Positions 21,946-33,744 of a DNA stretch of 64,000 nt are shown piece by piece. The notes under the pieces were generated by a model. The model had not been told where the DNA came from and did not search any database. It saw only the letters and a list, made by a program, of their open reading frames with translations. This stretch comes from Astragalus membranaceus (Eukaryota > Streptophyta > Magnoliopsida > Fabales > Fabaceae), in NCBI GenBank assembly GCA_039519185.1, contig CM076849.1, positions 70,675,784 to 70,739,783 on the forward strand. Direction: 5' to 3'. The first letter of the stretch is position 1, and each line of letters starts with the position of its first letter. Both the position numbers and the translations under genes were made by a program.

Positions 21946-24032
21946 CCAGGCTGCCTAAAACCTGTAATCCTTAAACGAACTCTTTGACGAATCCGAGTTT
22001 GCACGTAGCTTTGAGGAGCACGCTCTTCCTGTTGGCCTTTTCGAGCGACCGGGGGGATCGTTATCAGCTCCGGAACTGATATACTGATCAATGCACGGCG
22101 TCCACTGTATCTTAGGCTGATACAACTATTCCGTTGAACCTCACATGGGGCTGCGGTCCATCGCGTTGCTCGTACACGATGTGAGACCTGGGCAAAAGGG
22201 AGCGATGATCTCTGTGCTCCAATCCGCAATGCACGCTTGAGCGCTCTCTTTTCTTTTCTCTCCTTCCTTTCTATTTCTCTTTTTTCTTCTTTTTTCTTTC
22301 TGAACTCCCAACTTGGGGGAACATTTTCTGGAATCTGGGGGCGAGGGCTAACACCGAAGTGCTCATCCTCTCTTTGTACCTGTAGCTGAAAATGAATAAA
22401 TGCATGCAATGCAAATGCCATGATTGCTGTTTTCTCTTTTTTTTTATTTTTTTTTATTTTTATGAGATGCTGTATTGATGTGATGCAACTGTATTGCCTT
22501 GATGTTTGAATGCAAATGTATGCGGTGATTGATGCTTTGATGAATGAAATGCTCTTGTTCTAACTTCTGTTTGTTTCTTTTTGCTTCTTCTATGATGCGA
22601 TGCTTTGATGTTTGATGCAATGATTCTCGTTAATATGACGCATATGCAATGCTTTAATGTTTTATGATTGAATGACAAAGGAATGCTGAATGATATGGAA
22701 TGCTGGACGACAGGGAATGTTTTTGTGTTGCTTTTGTGGTTTCTTATCTTTGTTTACTTTCTTTGCTTTTTCTATGAAATATCTGATGCCAAATGTAATG
22801 CTCTAATGATGAATGACATACGATGATTTTGTTCTTTTCCCTTTTTATGAAGTGTGTGTATGCAAATGCAATGCTTGAGAGTTGTGAAATGCCTTGGAAT
22901 GCTAAGTTATGGACTTGACATTAGTCTGATTTAAGGATCACAACGAGTCTGGTTTATGGGCCGACAAGCCTGGTTTATGGAGCAATTTGTGTCTGCATAC
23001 TGGTCTGATTTATGGACCCTAAAGGTATGGTTTAAGGACACGAAGGTCTGGTTTATGGACCACAATGATCTGGCTTAAGGACACAAAGGTCTGGTTTGAC
23101 CGCATGGAATGCCAGCGTATGCACTGGAAGACTTCGTTTTGTTTTTTCTCTATGCGATGCATGATGCAAATGCCATGATTGCTATTTTCTTTTTCTTTCT
23201 CTTATGATGAATGCAAATGCCTGAATCTCTTTTTCTTTATCATTATTTTTATGTCTGATAAATGCATGATTTTATGCATGATGAATGTAATGCATGACTG
23301 TGTTTGTTTATTGCCCCCCTTTTTTTTTTGCTTATTTTTATTTTTGCTGGTTCAGCCAACCCGCGACACTCATGACATGAGACTGAGGAAGCTGTTGGAT
23401 TTGCGGGGCTCATGGGCCGAGTGCATGTTGGTCTTGACTTTGCTGGTTTGAAGCAATCGCGGATGTAGTTGCTCTCTTGCATGAGTGACTGGCTTTGGGG
23501 AATTGCCTTCTCCCGGGACTCTTAAGAATCTCGTAATGATTTGCAATGCTCTATGATGTATGCACATGTTTTACAGTTCAGGACCATCATCATCATAAAA
23601 CGCTTATTTTGAGCAGAAAAAGCAGAAAATAAAAGAATGAACAGATACGAGAAATTTGAACTTTATTAATGTGGAAACCGGTCGCACAAGAAGTTACGCC
23701 GATTATTTATTACACTTGAAAGTTTAAACTGTAAAAAGACACAAAAAAAAAGGAGAGAAGCTGAATTCTGACTGTCCGTCTCTGTGGAACAGTGCCAAAC
23801 ATCTATGTCCTTGACCTTGATCACTCCCTCATCCAAGCTTGTAGGAGAGTTGTATGCCTTTCTTTACTTTTCATGCCTAAGTTTTCAGACCCTAATTTTT
23901 GCCTGGATCGCCCTTTGCGGGTTTTCAATCCACCGGGTCGCTCTGATTTTGCCTAGGTCGCCCTTTGCGGGTTTTCAACCTAGCGAGCTAATTCTTACTT
24001 GGCTTGTCTTTCTCTTTTTTCATCTATTTCTT
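21946..24032 (-). other. Ogre-like 3' untranslated region
   Basis: No coding sequence recognised. It contains a GATGCAATGC-rich stretch (about 22390-22900), a degenerate TCTGGTTTATGGACC minisatellite (22918-23100, about eight units of 20-30 bases), and a two-copy ATCGCCCTTTGCGGGTTTTC repeat (about 23900-23985). Confidence 0.7.
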
Positions 24033-24568
24033 TTAGGCATAATACTTCTTCACTTGATCTGAATTGACTGGATTCCTGAGATCTTCGCCGTCTATGTTTA
24101 CGAGTATCGGCGCTCCTCTGGAAAAAGCTTTCTTGACTTCACATGGACCGTCATAAGTGGGCCTCAACTTCTCACGGAGTCAGTCCGGATAGGTAGGATC
24201 TTTTTGAGTACAGGGTCTCCAACGCCGAATTCTCGAAGGCGGACTTGCTTGCCGAAAGCTGCCTTCATCTTTTGTTGGTACAACTGGCCATGGCGCAGGG
24301 CAGCAATTCTTTTCAGTTGATCTAGACGAGCTTGGATCCATTTTGCTTCTTCTAACCTGGCCTCCATGACTACTTGTAGAGAGGGTGTTTCAACCTTGAT
24401 GAGAAGAACTGCTTCTGACCCATTCACTAGAGAAGGAAGGGGGTTGCCCCTGTATGATTTCAATGAATGTGAGTGCGACAAGGGATGAGATAGGTGTAGG
24501 GTCAATTTCCCCAGTTGTAGGAGGGGTGAAGAGAGACAGAATTGCCCCACTTGGCACATGGTAAACAA
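24033..24568 (-). pseudogene. Ogre-like integrase C-terminal remnant
   Basis: The block contains NPLPSLVNGSEAVLLIKVET, a degraded form of the TP(Y/F)SLVYGMEAVLP motif, then RLEEAKWIQARLDQLK, ALRHGQLYQQKMKAAF and VLKKILP. After a frameshift near 24165 it continues to the C-terminal DGPCEVKKAFSRGAP and NIDGEDLRNPVNSDQVKKYY, then a stop at about 24033. This is the C-terminal end of Ogre/Tat integrase. The catalytic core is absent. Confidence 0.85.
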
Positions 24569-25364
24569 ATGAATTTACTTGTCCTTGAGCTAAAACCTTG
24601 AGAAAACAACAGCAATCAATCATTGATCGGGATGGACCTTTCGGGATTGTGGTGTTTTGTGGAGGAGAGATGAGTAAGCTTAATGAAGTATTTGGGGCTA
24701 ATGGCAGGATGGTGTTTATTTGGTGTTGGCTGTTGATCGATGATTTATGACGGTTAACTGGCTTGATGAGGTATTAGGAGGTTTTATTCCTGGCTAAGGG
24801 TTTATGGAGGGCGGGCTGTCGAGGTCAAAGGAGAGTGTTTGCGGTTTATGAGAGGAGGGGTGCATGGAAATGAGAAAGTGTTTGAAGGTTTATTGAGACG
24901 AGGATCTCTTGGGTTTTGTGGTAACATGTATCAACTCAATGCTTACATCTTTTTTGTATTTTTGGTTTTGGGATTTTCCTTTTGAATGATTTTTCCTTCT
25001 TTGACTTCTTCTTTTTCTTGAGCTTGGGTGAGTTGATAAAGAACGATGCACTGTTTTTTTTTTTTTATATTCGAGGTGATCTTTGTCTAAGGTGGCTTTT
25101 GGATTTTTGGCTTTTTCTTGGCTTAAGATGGGTCGGAAAGGATTATGTTTTTCTCTTTGGGATTTTCTTGGCTTAAGGTGGTTAGGAGAGGATTTTGTTT
25201 TTCTCTTTGGGATTTTTTTGGCTTAAGGTGGTTAAGAGAGGATTTTGTTTTTGGGTATGGAATGGTAGTCCGACTTCATTTCAAATCATGATTGCTTATT
25301 TCCTCAAGAATTAACTCTGGGACAATAGTTCACTTATTTTCATGCACTTGCCCTTCTTCTCTAT
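24569..25364 (-). other. Non-coding segment between pol remnants
   Basis: No domain recognised. It includes three roughly 59-bp tandem units with GGCTTAAGGTGGTTAGGAGA (about 25095-25255). Confidence 0.5.
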
Positions 25365-25640
25365 TTCCCTTTTGAGCTCTAATTTTCCTTTATTGAAGTA
25401 CCCATCCTGACCTCTTTCTTGTTCTCAGCGGTTCCCAAGTTGATCACTTCAGTGGATTCCCTGTGATGCTGAATAACTCTTTCTCCTTGCTTCATTAACC
25501 TTCTGGAGGATTTTCCCGGTCTTTCTCAACGTCCCACTCTGCTTGATTGATAAGGTGATCAAAGTCAAAATATGGACTGTTGGCACTGTTATTTTGAGAG
25601 ACAATTGCTGTGGGTTTGCTTTTTGCCAAGGCGAAAAAGC
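25365..25640 (-). pseudogene. Ogre-like pol linker remnant upstream of RT
   Basis: The minus strand reads YFDFDHLINQAEWDVEKDRE and, after a frameshift, ERVIQHHRESTEVINLGTAE NKKEV. The pattern (FDFD..I.QAE, then the VI.PH.E...VINLGT segment) is the linker that precedes RT in Ogre-type pol. RT itself is deleted. Confidence 0.65.
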
Positions 25641-25891
25641 AGAATGAAGGGCGAAACAAACAAACAAACAAGCAATAATAATGCAAGGAAAAGACACACG
25701 AAATGAAAAGGAATTGATTTTTATTGATTGGAATTCAAAAACAACGTTTTTATTAATGATGATGATTCTGAAAATAAAAACATGATTGCCCCTAACAACT
25801 TGCTCTATGACCTTGGGCAGAGCCACAAAGTTGCATTACAATGATCATATTGAATTAAAAGTCACAGGAAAGGCAGCAGCTTCCCCATTCT

Positions 25892-28081
25892 TCAACTTTC
25901 TCTGGCAAGGCAGCGACGAACCAGACCAGTCTCACTTTCTTCAGCTTTGGATCCATTACCGATGACAGCAATTTGGTTGTATTGTTCCTCTTCCTCATCC
26001 CATCCTGTGGGCTGGATGTCTTCTATTCGGATTTGAGCACTCTCGGGAGCGTCGTATCTGACCAAGTAATCAAACTTTCCACTGGGCTCTCCTAGGGTAT
26101 CCCAACATCCCTCTTCTGACTTAGGACCATTATTGATGACAGCAATTTGGTCGTATTGTTCCTCTTCCTCATCCCATCCTGTGGGCTGGATGTCTTCCAT
26201 TCGGATTTGAGCACTCTTGGGAACGTCATACCTGACCAAGTAGTCAAACTTTCCACTGGGTTCCCCTAGGGTATCCCAACATCTCTCTTTCATAGGCACC
26301 GCTATTACTTCCTCATTGATTTCTTTTTCATCTTCAATATCATGGGTCCCTATCTGAACCACGCACCGATCTATCAGGTCTTGCAGGACTGACTTGAAAA
26401 CTTCACAGGCACCCACACATAAAGGATTGGCGCATACACAGCCCTTCTTGATAACACCACGACGACACAACTCAGCATGTATATTTTCCAAAGGAGTCTG
26501 GATACACTTAACATCTTTTATCATTGTCTCCCCCACAGAATCCTCTACTGCATTAGCGGATGGTGTCCCATGTCCCGGTAGGGGGTTTCTAGTTGTACTG
26601 GGACTGTTCGGCTTGAAAGAGATCCAGTTGGCGTCAATCAAATCCTGGACTACATATTTGAAAGCCTTGCAGTCCTCCACCGTGTGGCCGACTCCTCCAC
26701 TATGAAAACTACAAGTAGCATCAGCAATGTACCCCCTAGGAAAGGGAGGTTGTATAGGCTTCATGGTGCGAGTATTGACCAAATTCTTTGAGACAAGATG
26801 ATTGAACAATTCAGTATAGGTCATCGGAATCGGATCAAAATTAGCACGCCTCTTCTCTTGATAGTTCTGGGCTCTGTAGCCTGAATTAGTTCGCCGCGGA
26901 GAGTTGAAAGATAATGGTACCGCCTGCTGTGGAGAGCTGAAAGATGGGCCTCCCCCTGCGGAAATAACATTGGTTTCCCCTTCTTTCTTCTTGGGGAAGT
27001 TGGGAAAGGGTTTCTTTTGTCCACTAGAATTGCCAAAACCTCCAGCAATCTTTCCGCTGTACCAATCTAGTGATGCCCCAGCCAGACTGTCCTGAAAATA
27101 ATGAATGAGCACCTTGTCATCATGAGCATGAGCGGCCATTTTTCTAACATACATCGTCAGATGGCTAGATGGACACCCGGTGCCGCGATATTTATCAAAG
27201 TCAGGTGCTTTGAATTTAGGGGGTATAACAACATCTGGGACAAGGCACAAATCTTGGGCATCCCTGTCTCTAGTTCCTGATCCTTCCACAGCTCTTAAGC
27301 GCTCTTCAAGCGAGTGATACCGATCCCCATGCTGAGTGTTCCCAAACAAATGACCTTGTGGATAGTTCCCCGGACCGTGATAATAACCCCCATGCTGAGC
27401 AGGGTTTCCCATATGATGGACAGCGTTCTGAGGGTTCACAGTAACTCCCAGAGTAGGACTAGGTGAACCTCTTGCCAGTGCAGTATCAGGACTAGGAGTA
27501 TGAATTTGTGGTCCCATAGCAGCTCCACCAGGCATAGTCGTGACAGGTTGACTCGGCCCCACAGGAATAGCTTCAGCAGCAGGCGGCATATAACCCCTTG
27601 GCATCCCCCAAGGATATATCGGTGCATTCAGATGACTCTGTCCGCTTGCCCCTGGAGGATGGGCAAAGTGACTGACGCCCTGTCCATAAGAGGTGTGAGT
27701 AGTTGTAACTTCAGCGGACACCGGAGGAGAAACGAAGGTAACAACCCCTTCGGGATTTACAACAGCAGCGGCCCCAGCAGTGGCTCCGCCCTTTAGATTC
27801 TGTAGCATACTCATTACTTCGACCATCTGTGCTTCCATAGCCTCCACTTTGGTCTTCAAAGCTTGGTTCTCTTGAGCCAGCTGCTCAGGATTAAGAATCT
27901 CCACAACCGACTCATCTTGACCCAGGGGGTCCTCATTCTCGAGATGTTGATTGCTAGCCATTAATCTTGCTTGTAGACGAGTGGAGTATCGGTGTTGGCG
28001 AACCAGCTTGCCTTTCGTTTCTCTGATTGTAGAACATTCTTTATGAGTACAAGTATGAATGTGTAAATGAATGCAATGCAT
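25892..28081 (-). pseudogene. Ogre-like Gag with internal deletion
   Basis: A 729-codon open frame; the likely start is MASNQHLENEDPLGQDESVV at 27961, since the first 40 residues look like translated leader. After a coiled coil (QENQALKTKVEAMEAQMVEV), a Pro/Gly-rich linker and FDKYRGTGCPSSHLTMYVRK, the Gag core begins with LIHYFQDSLAGASLDWYSGK. After DWY it jumps straight to SGKIAGG: most of the Gag core is missing in frame, about +27065. A zinc-knuckle-like CSFHSGGVGHTVEDC follows. The C-terminus has two tandem 58-residue units. The frame is still open, so a shortened Gag could be made. Whether it works is unknown. Confidence 0.85.
25953..26300 (-). repeat. Two 174-bp tandem units in the Ogre-like gag
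   Basis: Units 25953-26126 and 26127-26300 differ at few positions and each encodes 58 residues including CWDTLGEPSGKFDYLVRYD and IQPTGWDEEEEQY. The period is a multiple of three, so the frame stays open. Confidence 0.9.
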
Positions 28082-29031
28082 ATGGTTTTATGTTATTTTT
28101 GTATTTAGATGCATGAGGAATGCTGTATGAATTTTTTTAGAATTTTGCTTATGTAAGGCATGCTGTTATGATGTAAGATGCGGATGATGAGGATGCTTGT
28201 TATAAAGACAGATATTTACAGGTGGGGGTTTTGAAATTTTAGGGCAATATACCCTATATGCCACCTCACATAGGTATTCATGAAAGAGAAGGAAAAACAT
28301 ATTCTTTTCTTTGATTTTGTTGTTTTTTTTCAAAAAATGTTGGCGGAAATGAACTAAACTAGATGCAATAATGCACACACAATTTTGGAAAAGCCCTTGT
28401 GACCTAAAAAGAGGTGAGACCTATGATCTAAGACACTTTAGGGGTAATCTTCTCATGTAGCTCTATTCACACCCTCACAAAGGTCATCAGAGCCACGGTC
28501 TCTTTCACGAAATTCCTTGTAAATGCAGCAAACTGCTAGGTACAAGGTATCGTGGAAGAGCACAACTCTGATTGAAACTTTCGCGAGTAGCCAAACGGAC
28601 AAAGGTCCTGATGGGCTCCCACTACTCGAATCCACTCATCCTATGGTATCCTAACAGACCTGGGTTATGGTCTTTTTCTCTAATCATATAATCTCGGGGT
28701 ACAAGTGTAGTGTGTGTGAAGGGCATTTTCCTTAGCACTACCCCCACCTGAAATGAAAACCAGAGCAGTCCAGACAAAAGCAAGCGATAACAAGTTATCT
28801 ACCCTAGGGTTTCATACCTAGAATATCTATAAACAAGGATACTGCTTACCTTAGGAAGAGGAGCCAAGAAGAGGGGATCATGGGGATAGAAAAAATGCAT
28901 GGGCATAAGCGATAAAAGAAAGGGAATAAAAGATAAGAAAGAAAGGCAAACAGGGTTTTAATCAAATCAACAATACATTAAACCACACATTTAAATTAGT
29001 TAGGCTTGACCCTCGTCTTTTAAAAAAAAGT
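28082..29031 (-). other. Ogre-like leader region
   Basis: This lies between the PBS and gag on the minus strand. No ORF of the type sometimes found upstream of gag in Ogre elements was seen. It contains degraded versions of the ACGGACAAAGGTCCTGATGG motif that is also found in the LTR. Confidence 0.6.
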
Positions 29032-29050
29032 GTCCCCAGCGGAGTCGCCA
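29032..29050 (-). other. Primer binding site of the Ogre-like element
   Basis: The minus strand reads TGGCGACTCCGCTGGGGAC, two bases inside the 5' LTR. This is the tRNA-Arg-type PBS characteristic of Ogre elements. Confidence 0.92.
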
Positions 29051-29052
29051 GC

Positions 29053-31452
29053 TGTTGCACCCCGAAAAATCCCCGGTTTGGGTTTCTCAATGTACAACGT
29101 GGAAAAAGTTGGAGCCGCCACCAATATTTTAATTTTAAGACCAAAACATTGAAAAAAGGTCTTTTGAACAAGGCGGATGGTCTTTTGAAAACTAGAGATA
29201 TAGGTTCGGGGGTCGATTACGTGCGAGGAAGGTGTTAGCACCGCGCACGTCCTTTCTACCGAAAGGGAACCTCTAATTAAATGTGTGGTTTCAATGTTTG
29301 ATTTGAAAAATACCTAGATTTGCCTATTTATTTCTTGTTTGAAGATAAATGAGAAAACTTACTGGAAATTTTATTTTTGGTGAGACAGGGGGAAAAAAAA
29401 GGGTTTTTAGAAAGAAGTGCTTGACGGGACATGGCCCGCTCCTACGTATCTCCCGGTGCGATGGAGAATTCAAAGCTACGTAGTTCTTGGTTCTTTTTGA
29501 AAAGTTTTTGTTTTTTTTATCTTTTTTTAGTGAGTTTTTTTTTGAAATAGGACGAGCATTAGCAAATGATTAAACTAGCAGAGGCTATGATGAATCACTG
29601 CTAAATGCTCAAAAAGAGTTGTACCGCTAGTCAAACGAACAAAGGTTCTGATGGACTATTGATAACAACTTGTTTTTATTATGTTTTTGAAAATGATTTT
29701 TGAAAGAGATTGATTTGTACGATGATCAAACTAACAAAAGTTATGATGGATCGTCGTTTATTATTTTTAGGAGAAAAAGACATTGTCACTAATAGCTAAA
29801 CGAACAGAGGCTCTGATGAGCTACTAGCAACAATGGGTTTGAAAAATGATTTTTGTTTGCTTTATGAAAATGATTGGTTTAGGGGGATGAAAAGAAATTT
29901 TATTTGTTGCGCTTGACGAGGACGTGGCTCGCTCCTACGTATCCCAAACGGGAATCAAAGCGACGTAGTTCTAAGAGATGTTTTTTGAAAGGGGTTTGAA
30001 AGTGGCAAGCTGAATCATCCGAGACCATCTTCACCACTTAGAACATGATGCACTAGGCATGAGTGGGAATCATATGGTTCGTCATCAGCAATGGACGATA
30101 ACATACAAGAACGAGTAGATGAATGCTATAGCTAAGTTAAATCACATGGATCACAATAACTAAACATTAACAAATGAAAAGACTGAAATACCTCTGATGA
30201 AGACAGATATTACAGATCTGAAGAACGCAAACCCCGACTAACCCTTGCAAGAGATCAGCTCAGACGGACCAACGGCGCGGATAGAGCGAAAATGAAGCGG
30301 AGAACTGAAAAATGAGATTTGCAAGAGTTGTCTTCCCAGATCTTGTGAAATGTCTCTTCAGATCTCGTGAAAATGTCTCTCAGATCTCGTGAAAAAAATG
30401 TGTGTCAGATCTCGTGAAAAAAAAAATGTGTGTAGCAATTCTTCTCTCTGATCTTGTGTGAAGTGTCTGTGTGTGTGTGTCTGCCTTTCTCTGATCTCGT
30501 GAAGTCCCCCCAAAATGTGACTTGAGGCTGCCTATTTATAGGCTCAGGAAAGCGTAGGAATTTTAAAAAACATTTATTGCAAGGATGAATCGATTGTTTG
30601 ATGAAGGCAAAATATAGTATAATCGATTCTTTGCTTTTAGAAAACATAGGAATCGATTCCTTGGGCTTTAGAAATTAGTGGGAATCGATTCTTGGACTTC
30701 CTGAAATGATAGGAATCGATTTCATTGTGTTTTAAACAAGAAGGAAATCGATTCTTGAGACATCCTAAATAGGTGGGAATCGATTTCATGTTTAGATAAA
30801 GTATGTGGGAATCGATTCTTGGCCTTTAGGAGAGCTTAAAATCGATTTCAATGTCTTTGCAAGATAGTAAGAATCGATTCATGGCTTTTAGGAGAGCTTA
30901 AAAATCGATTTTAATGCCTTTGCAAAATAGTAAGAATCGATTCATGGCTTTGGCTTATGTATAGGTGTGAATCGATTCTTTGTTTCCAACATAGGATAAG
31001 GAAATCGATTCTTGGCCTATAGGTGAGCCTAAAATCGATTTCATAGCCTATATAAATTGTATAAATCGATTTTTGGTCATTTGGAACAAAATAGAAATTG
31101 TCTTTTTGCTTTCCACAAAAATGTTTTTAGGTCTTTGCCATGCATGCATGAAATATTTTCCAAAGCTTGCCATGCATGCATAACATTTTTCAAAACTTGC
31201 CATGCATGCATAACACATTTTCAAAAACCCTAATTTGATGCATGAGACTTATTGCAAAAATTATTTTTATAGAACCTTTTGTGAGAAATGACCAAAAATG
31301 CCCTTTTTGACCCTAACTTCCCAGAACGTGCATTCTAACCCTAAAAATGATTTCAAAAACTTTGGGATGGTTTCTAGGATCCAAATGCATAATTTATTTT
31401 TGTGTGGAAAATTAGGGTTTGGACCTAAGCCGGACAAAATTGGGGTATGACA
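29053..31452 (-). repeat. 5' LTR (right) of the Ogre-like element
   Basis: At 2,400 bp it is the same length as the left LTR and matches it throughout by eye, with one substitution noticed. Its promoter would be CTATAAATAG on the minus strand at about 30532-30541. The AATCGATT array is at 30588-31075. Confidence 0.93.
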
Positions 31453-31457
31453 CCCTT

Positions 31458-32019
31458 TTATTTTCCAAGTCATTTACTTTCTTGCTCCTTTAATTTCTTG
31501 CACCTTTATTTTCCAAGTCATTTACTTTCCTTGCTATTTAATTTCTTGCACCTTTATTTTCCAAGTCATTTACTTTCTTGCCCTTTTATTTTCCAAGTCA
31601 TTTACTTTCTTGCCCCTTTAATTTCTTGCACCTTTATTTTCCAAATCATTTACTTTCTTGCACTTTTATTTTCCAAGTCATTTACTTTCTTGCTCATTTA
31701 CTTTCCTTGCTCTTTAACTTTCCAAGCAATTTACTTTCTTGTCATTTACAATTCCGCTATTTATGATTTTGCACTTTACCGCTTTCTTTTATTTTCTCGC
31801 TATTTAACTTTATGTTTTCTTCTCTTATTTTCTTTTCTCCTCTTTTGTCTACAATGATCATGAGTGAATAGACTTTACTAAAACATTCCTTCTTTCTAAA
31901 AACACTTTCTTTTCAGTTAATCAACTTTGAAAAATTAAATTGGTATTCACCTAGGCTCTCCCTGTGGATCGATAACTCTTTTATTACGCGATACGACTCG
32001 TGCACTTGCGAGGCTATCA
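31458..32019 (+). repeat. Left LTR of the Athila-like element, second piece
   Basis: It resumes after the Ogre-like TSD and ends GAGGCTATCA. It holds many copies of TTTTCCAAGTCATTTACTTTC (about 31460-31735). Hydrophobic ORFs here are repeat artefacts. Confidence 0.9.
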
Positions 32020-32025
32020 AGTTTT

Positions 32026-32043
32026 TGGCGCCGTTGCCGGGGA
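32026..32043 (+). other. Primer binding site of the Athila-like element
   Basis: TGGCGCCGTTGCCGGGGA, six bases after the LTR end. It is the tRNA-Asp-type PBS common in Athila and related elements. Confidence 0.88.
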
Positions 32044-32130
32044 GGCAGTGATATTAATTAAGTTTTTCGAAATCGGTTAGACTGAAATTTTATTTTCTTT
32101 ATTTTTACTTTTTCTTCTCTTGTCCCTCGA

Positions 32131-33744
32131 ATGCGAAGAACCAGAAGTTTCGGAGAAACTGTTCAACAAATTCCCGAAATCGAAAGGTTCTTACATAGAA
32201 GGAGGAGAGAAATTCCCGATAACCAAATGGCGGCTAATGAAAATCGTGCTCTCAAAGAGTACGCAACACCTTCAGCAGAGCCATCGGCTGCCATTGTACA
32301 TCCAAATGTGGAAGCAAATAATTTTGAACTCAAAACATCTCTACTTTCAATGGTCCAACAAAACCAATTTTCTGGTTCTCCCACGGAGGACCCAAATCTT
32401 CATATTTCAGTTTTTCTAGAATACTGTGGAACTCTCAAATTAAACGGGGTATCTCCAGATGCCATAAGACTAAAACTCTTCCCTTTTTCATTAAGGGATA
32501 GAGCAAGAGCATGGCTACATTCTTTGCCTTCGGAATCCATTACCAGCTGGGGCCAGTTAAAACAAACTTTTCTTGCTAAGTTCTTTCCCCCGAGTAAAAC
32601 AGCTCAAATGAGAAATCAAATTACTCGATTTTCTCAAAACGACGGGGAATCTCTTTATGATGCTTGGGAACGTTTCAAAGAAATGTTAAGGCTATGCCCC
32701 CATCATGGACTAGAGAAATGGCTCGTTGTTCACACTTTTTATAATGGATTACAATATGCAACTAGAATGACTGTTGATGCAGCTGCAGGTGGAGCTTTAA
32801 TGACCAAAAATTTCACTGAAGCTTATGCACTCATTGAAGATATGGCTCAAAACCATTGTCAGTGGGCAACTGAGCGAGCCATAACAAATAAACCAGCATC
32901 ATCAAAAGAGCCAGGTAAGTATGAAATATCTGCTATTGATCATCTTGCCTCAAAAGTGGACGCACTTTTTCAAAAATTTGAAAAATTAAATGTAAGTGCC
33001 GTTTCACAAACTTTTTCTCCTACTACTCCACCATGTGAATTATGTGGGGTTGTTGGCCATATTGGAGCTGAATGCCAGCTTGAGGCATCTAGTACTGGAA
33101 ATGAACATATTAACTATGCTCAAAAAGAAGATCCGTTTTCAAATACTTATAATTCTGGGTGGAGAAATCATCCAACTTTTTCTTATAAAAATCCTCCACC
33201 CAATCCAGCACCTAGACCACCTCCTGTTTTTCAAAGTCAAAGGGTTTTTAACAACCCACAAAACAACCCGCAGAAGTCGAACTTGGAATTTTTGATGGAA
33301 AAATTTGTGTCATCTCAGACAAAACAAAATGAAGAATTCAAAAATCAAACTGGTTATTTGAATGACACACTTATCAAATTAGAATCAAAAATCGACTCTA
33401 TTGCCACTCACAGTAAGATGCTTGAAAATCAAATAACTCAAGTGGCAACACAGGTGGCTTCATCCTCTAAATCTTCAGGGGTATTTCCTGAACAGCCTGA
33501 ACAAAATCTAAATGGCCAAATATATGTTGTCACCCTTAGAAGCGAAAAACAATTAGAGGAACCAAGAGCAAACCAAGAAAAAATTGTGAGTGAAAAACAT
33601 AATTCACCGTGTGAGCAAGAAGAGAAAGAAAAAGAGAAGGAACCAGAAAAAGAAAGAGAAGAACCATACATCCCCCCACCACCATACAAACCATCTCCTT
33701 TATCTTACTTTTCACCTTCCTTTGTGAAAAAAAATAACATTTGA
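32131..33744 (+). CDS. Athila-like Gag protein
   Basis: A 537-residue intact frame begins MRRTRSFGETVQQIPEIERF. The Gag domain spans about residues 85-240 (VSPDAIRLKLFPFSLRDRAR, SITSWGQLKQTFLAKFFPPS, NDGESLYDAWERFKEMLRLC). A single CCHC-like knuckle is recognisable as CELCGVVGHIGAEC near residue 302. A Pro-rich stretch follows (about 345-370), then a possible coiled coil and a very acidic Glu/Lys tract (EEKEKEKEPEKEREE near 500). It ends YFSPSFVKKNNI, before any protease. In Athila elements gag is fused to pol; here pol is absent. The intact ORF suggests recent activity or selection for a packaging function in cis, which is inference. Confidence 0.85.
   Translation: MRRTRSFGETVQQIPEIERFLHRRRREIPDNQMAANENRALKEYATPSAEPSAAIVHPNVEANNFELKTSLLSMVQQNQFSGSPTEDPNLHISVFLEYCGTLKLNGVSPDAIRLKLFPFSLRDRARAWLHSLPSESITSWGQLKQTFLAKFFPPSKTAQMRNQITRFSQNDGESLYDAWERFKEMLRLCPHHGLEKWLVVHTFYNGLQYATRMTVDAAAGGALMTKNFTEAYALIEDMAQNHCQWATERAITNKPASSKEPGKYEISAIDHLASKVDALFQKFEKLNVSAVSQTFSPTTPPCELCGVVGHIGAECQLEASSTGNEHINYAQKEDPFSNTYNSGWRNHPTFSYKNPPPNPAPRPPPVFQSQRVFNNPQNNPQKSNLEFLMEKFVSSQTKQNEEFKNQTGYLNDTLIKLESKIDSIATHSKMLENQITQVATQVASSSKSSGVFPEQPEQNLNGQIYVVTLRSEKQLEEPRANQEKIVSEKHNSPCEQEEKEKEKEPEKEREEPYIPPPPYKPSPLSYFSPSFVKKNNI

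Larger units (their letters stand above)
19018..31452 (-). mobile_element. Non-autonomous Ogre/Tat-like Gypsy element, very young
   Basis: A 12,435-bp element on the minus strand has the TSD CCCTT at 19013-19017 and 31453-31457. Its two LTRs are both exactly 2,400 bp and I noticed only one difference (CCCAGTGCG near 19417, CCCGGTGCG near 29452). The minus-strand order is 5' LTR, PBS TGGCGACTCCGCTGGGGAC (tRNA-Arg type, as in Ogre), leader, a gag ORF with an internal deletion, a short pol linker remnant, the integrase C-terminus, a repeat-rich 3' region, PPT, and 3' LTR. Protease, RT, RNase H and the integrase core are missing, so it must have moved with enzymes from another element. Confidence 0.93.

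Noticed and set aside
21440..22421. Long minus-strand ORFs with a 31-residue repeat rich in Cys, Phe and His
   Set aside because: They are translations of the 31-bp tandem array in three frames. The pattern repeats because 31 is not a multiple of 3, so the ORFs are not genes.
31447..31857. Hydrophobic ORFs resembling multi-span membrane proteins (also 35751-36172)
   Set aside because: They come from repeated TTTTCCAAGTCATTTACTTTC in the LTR.
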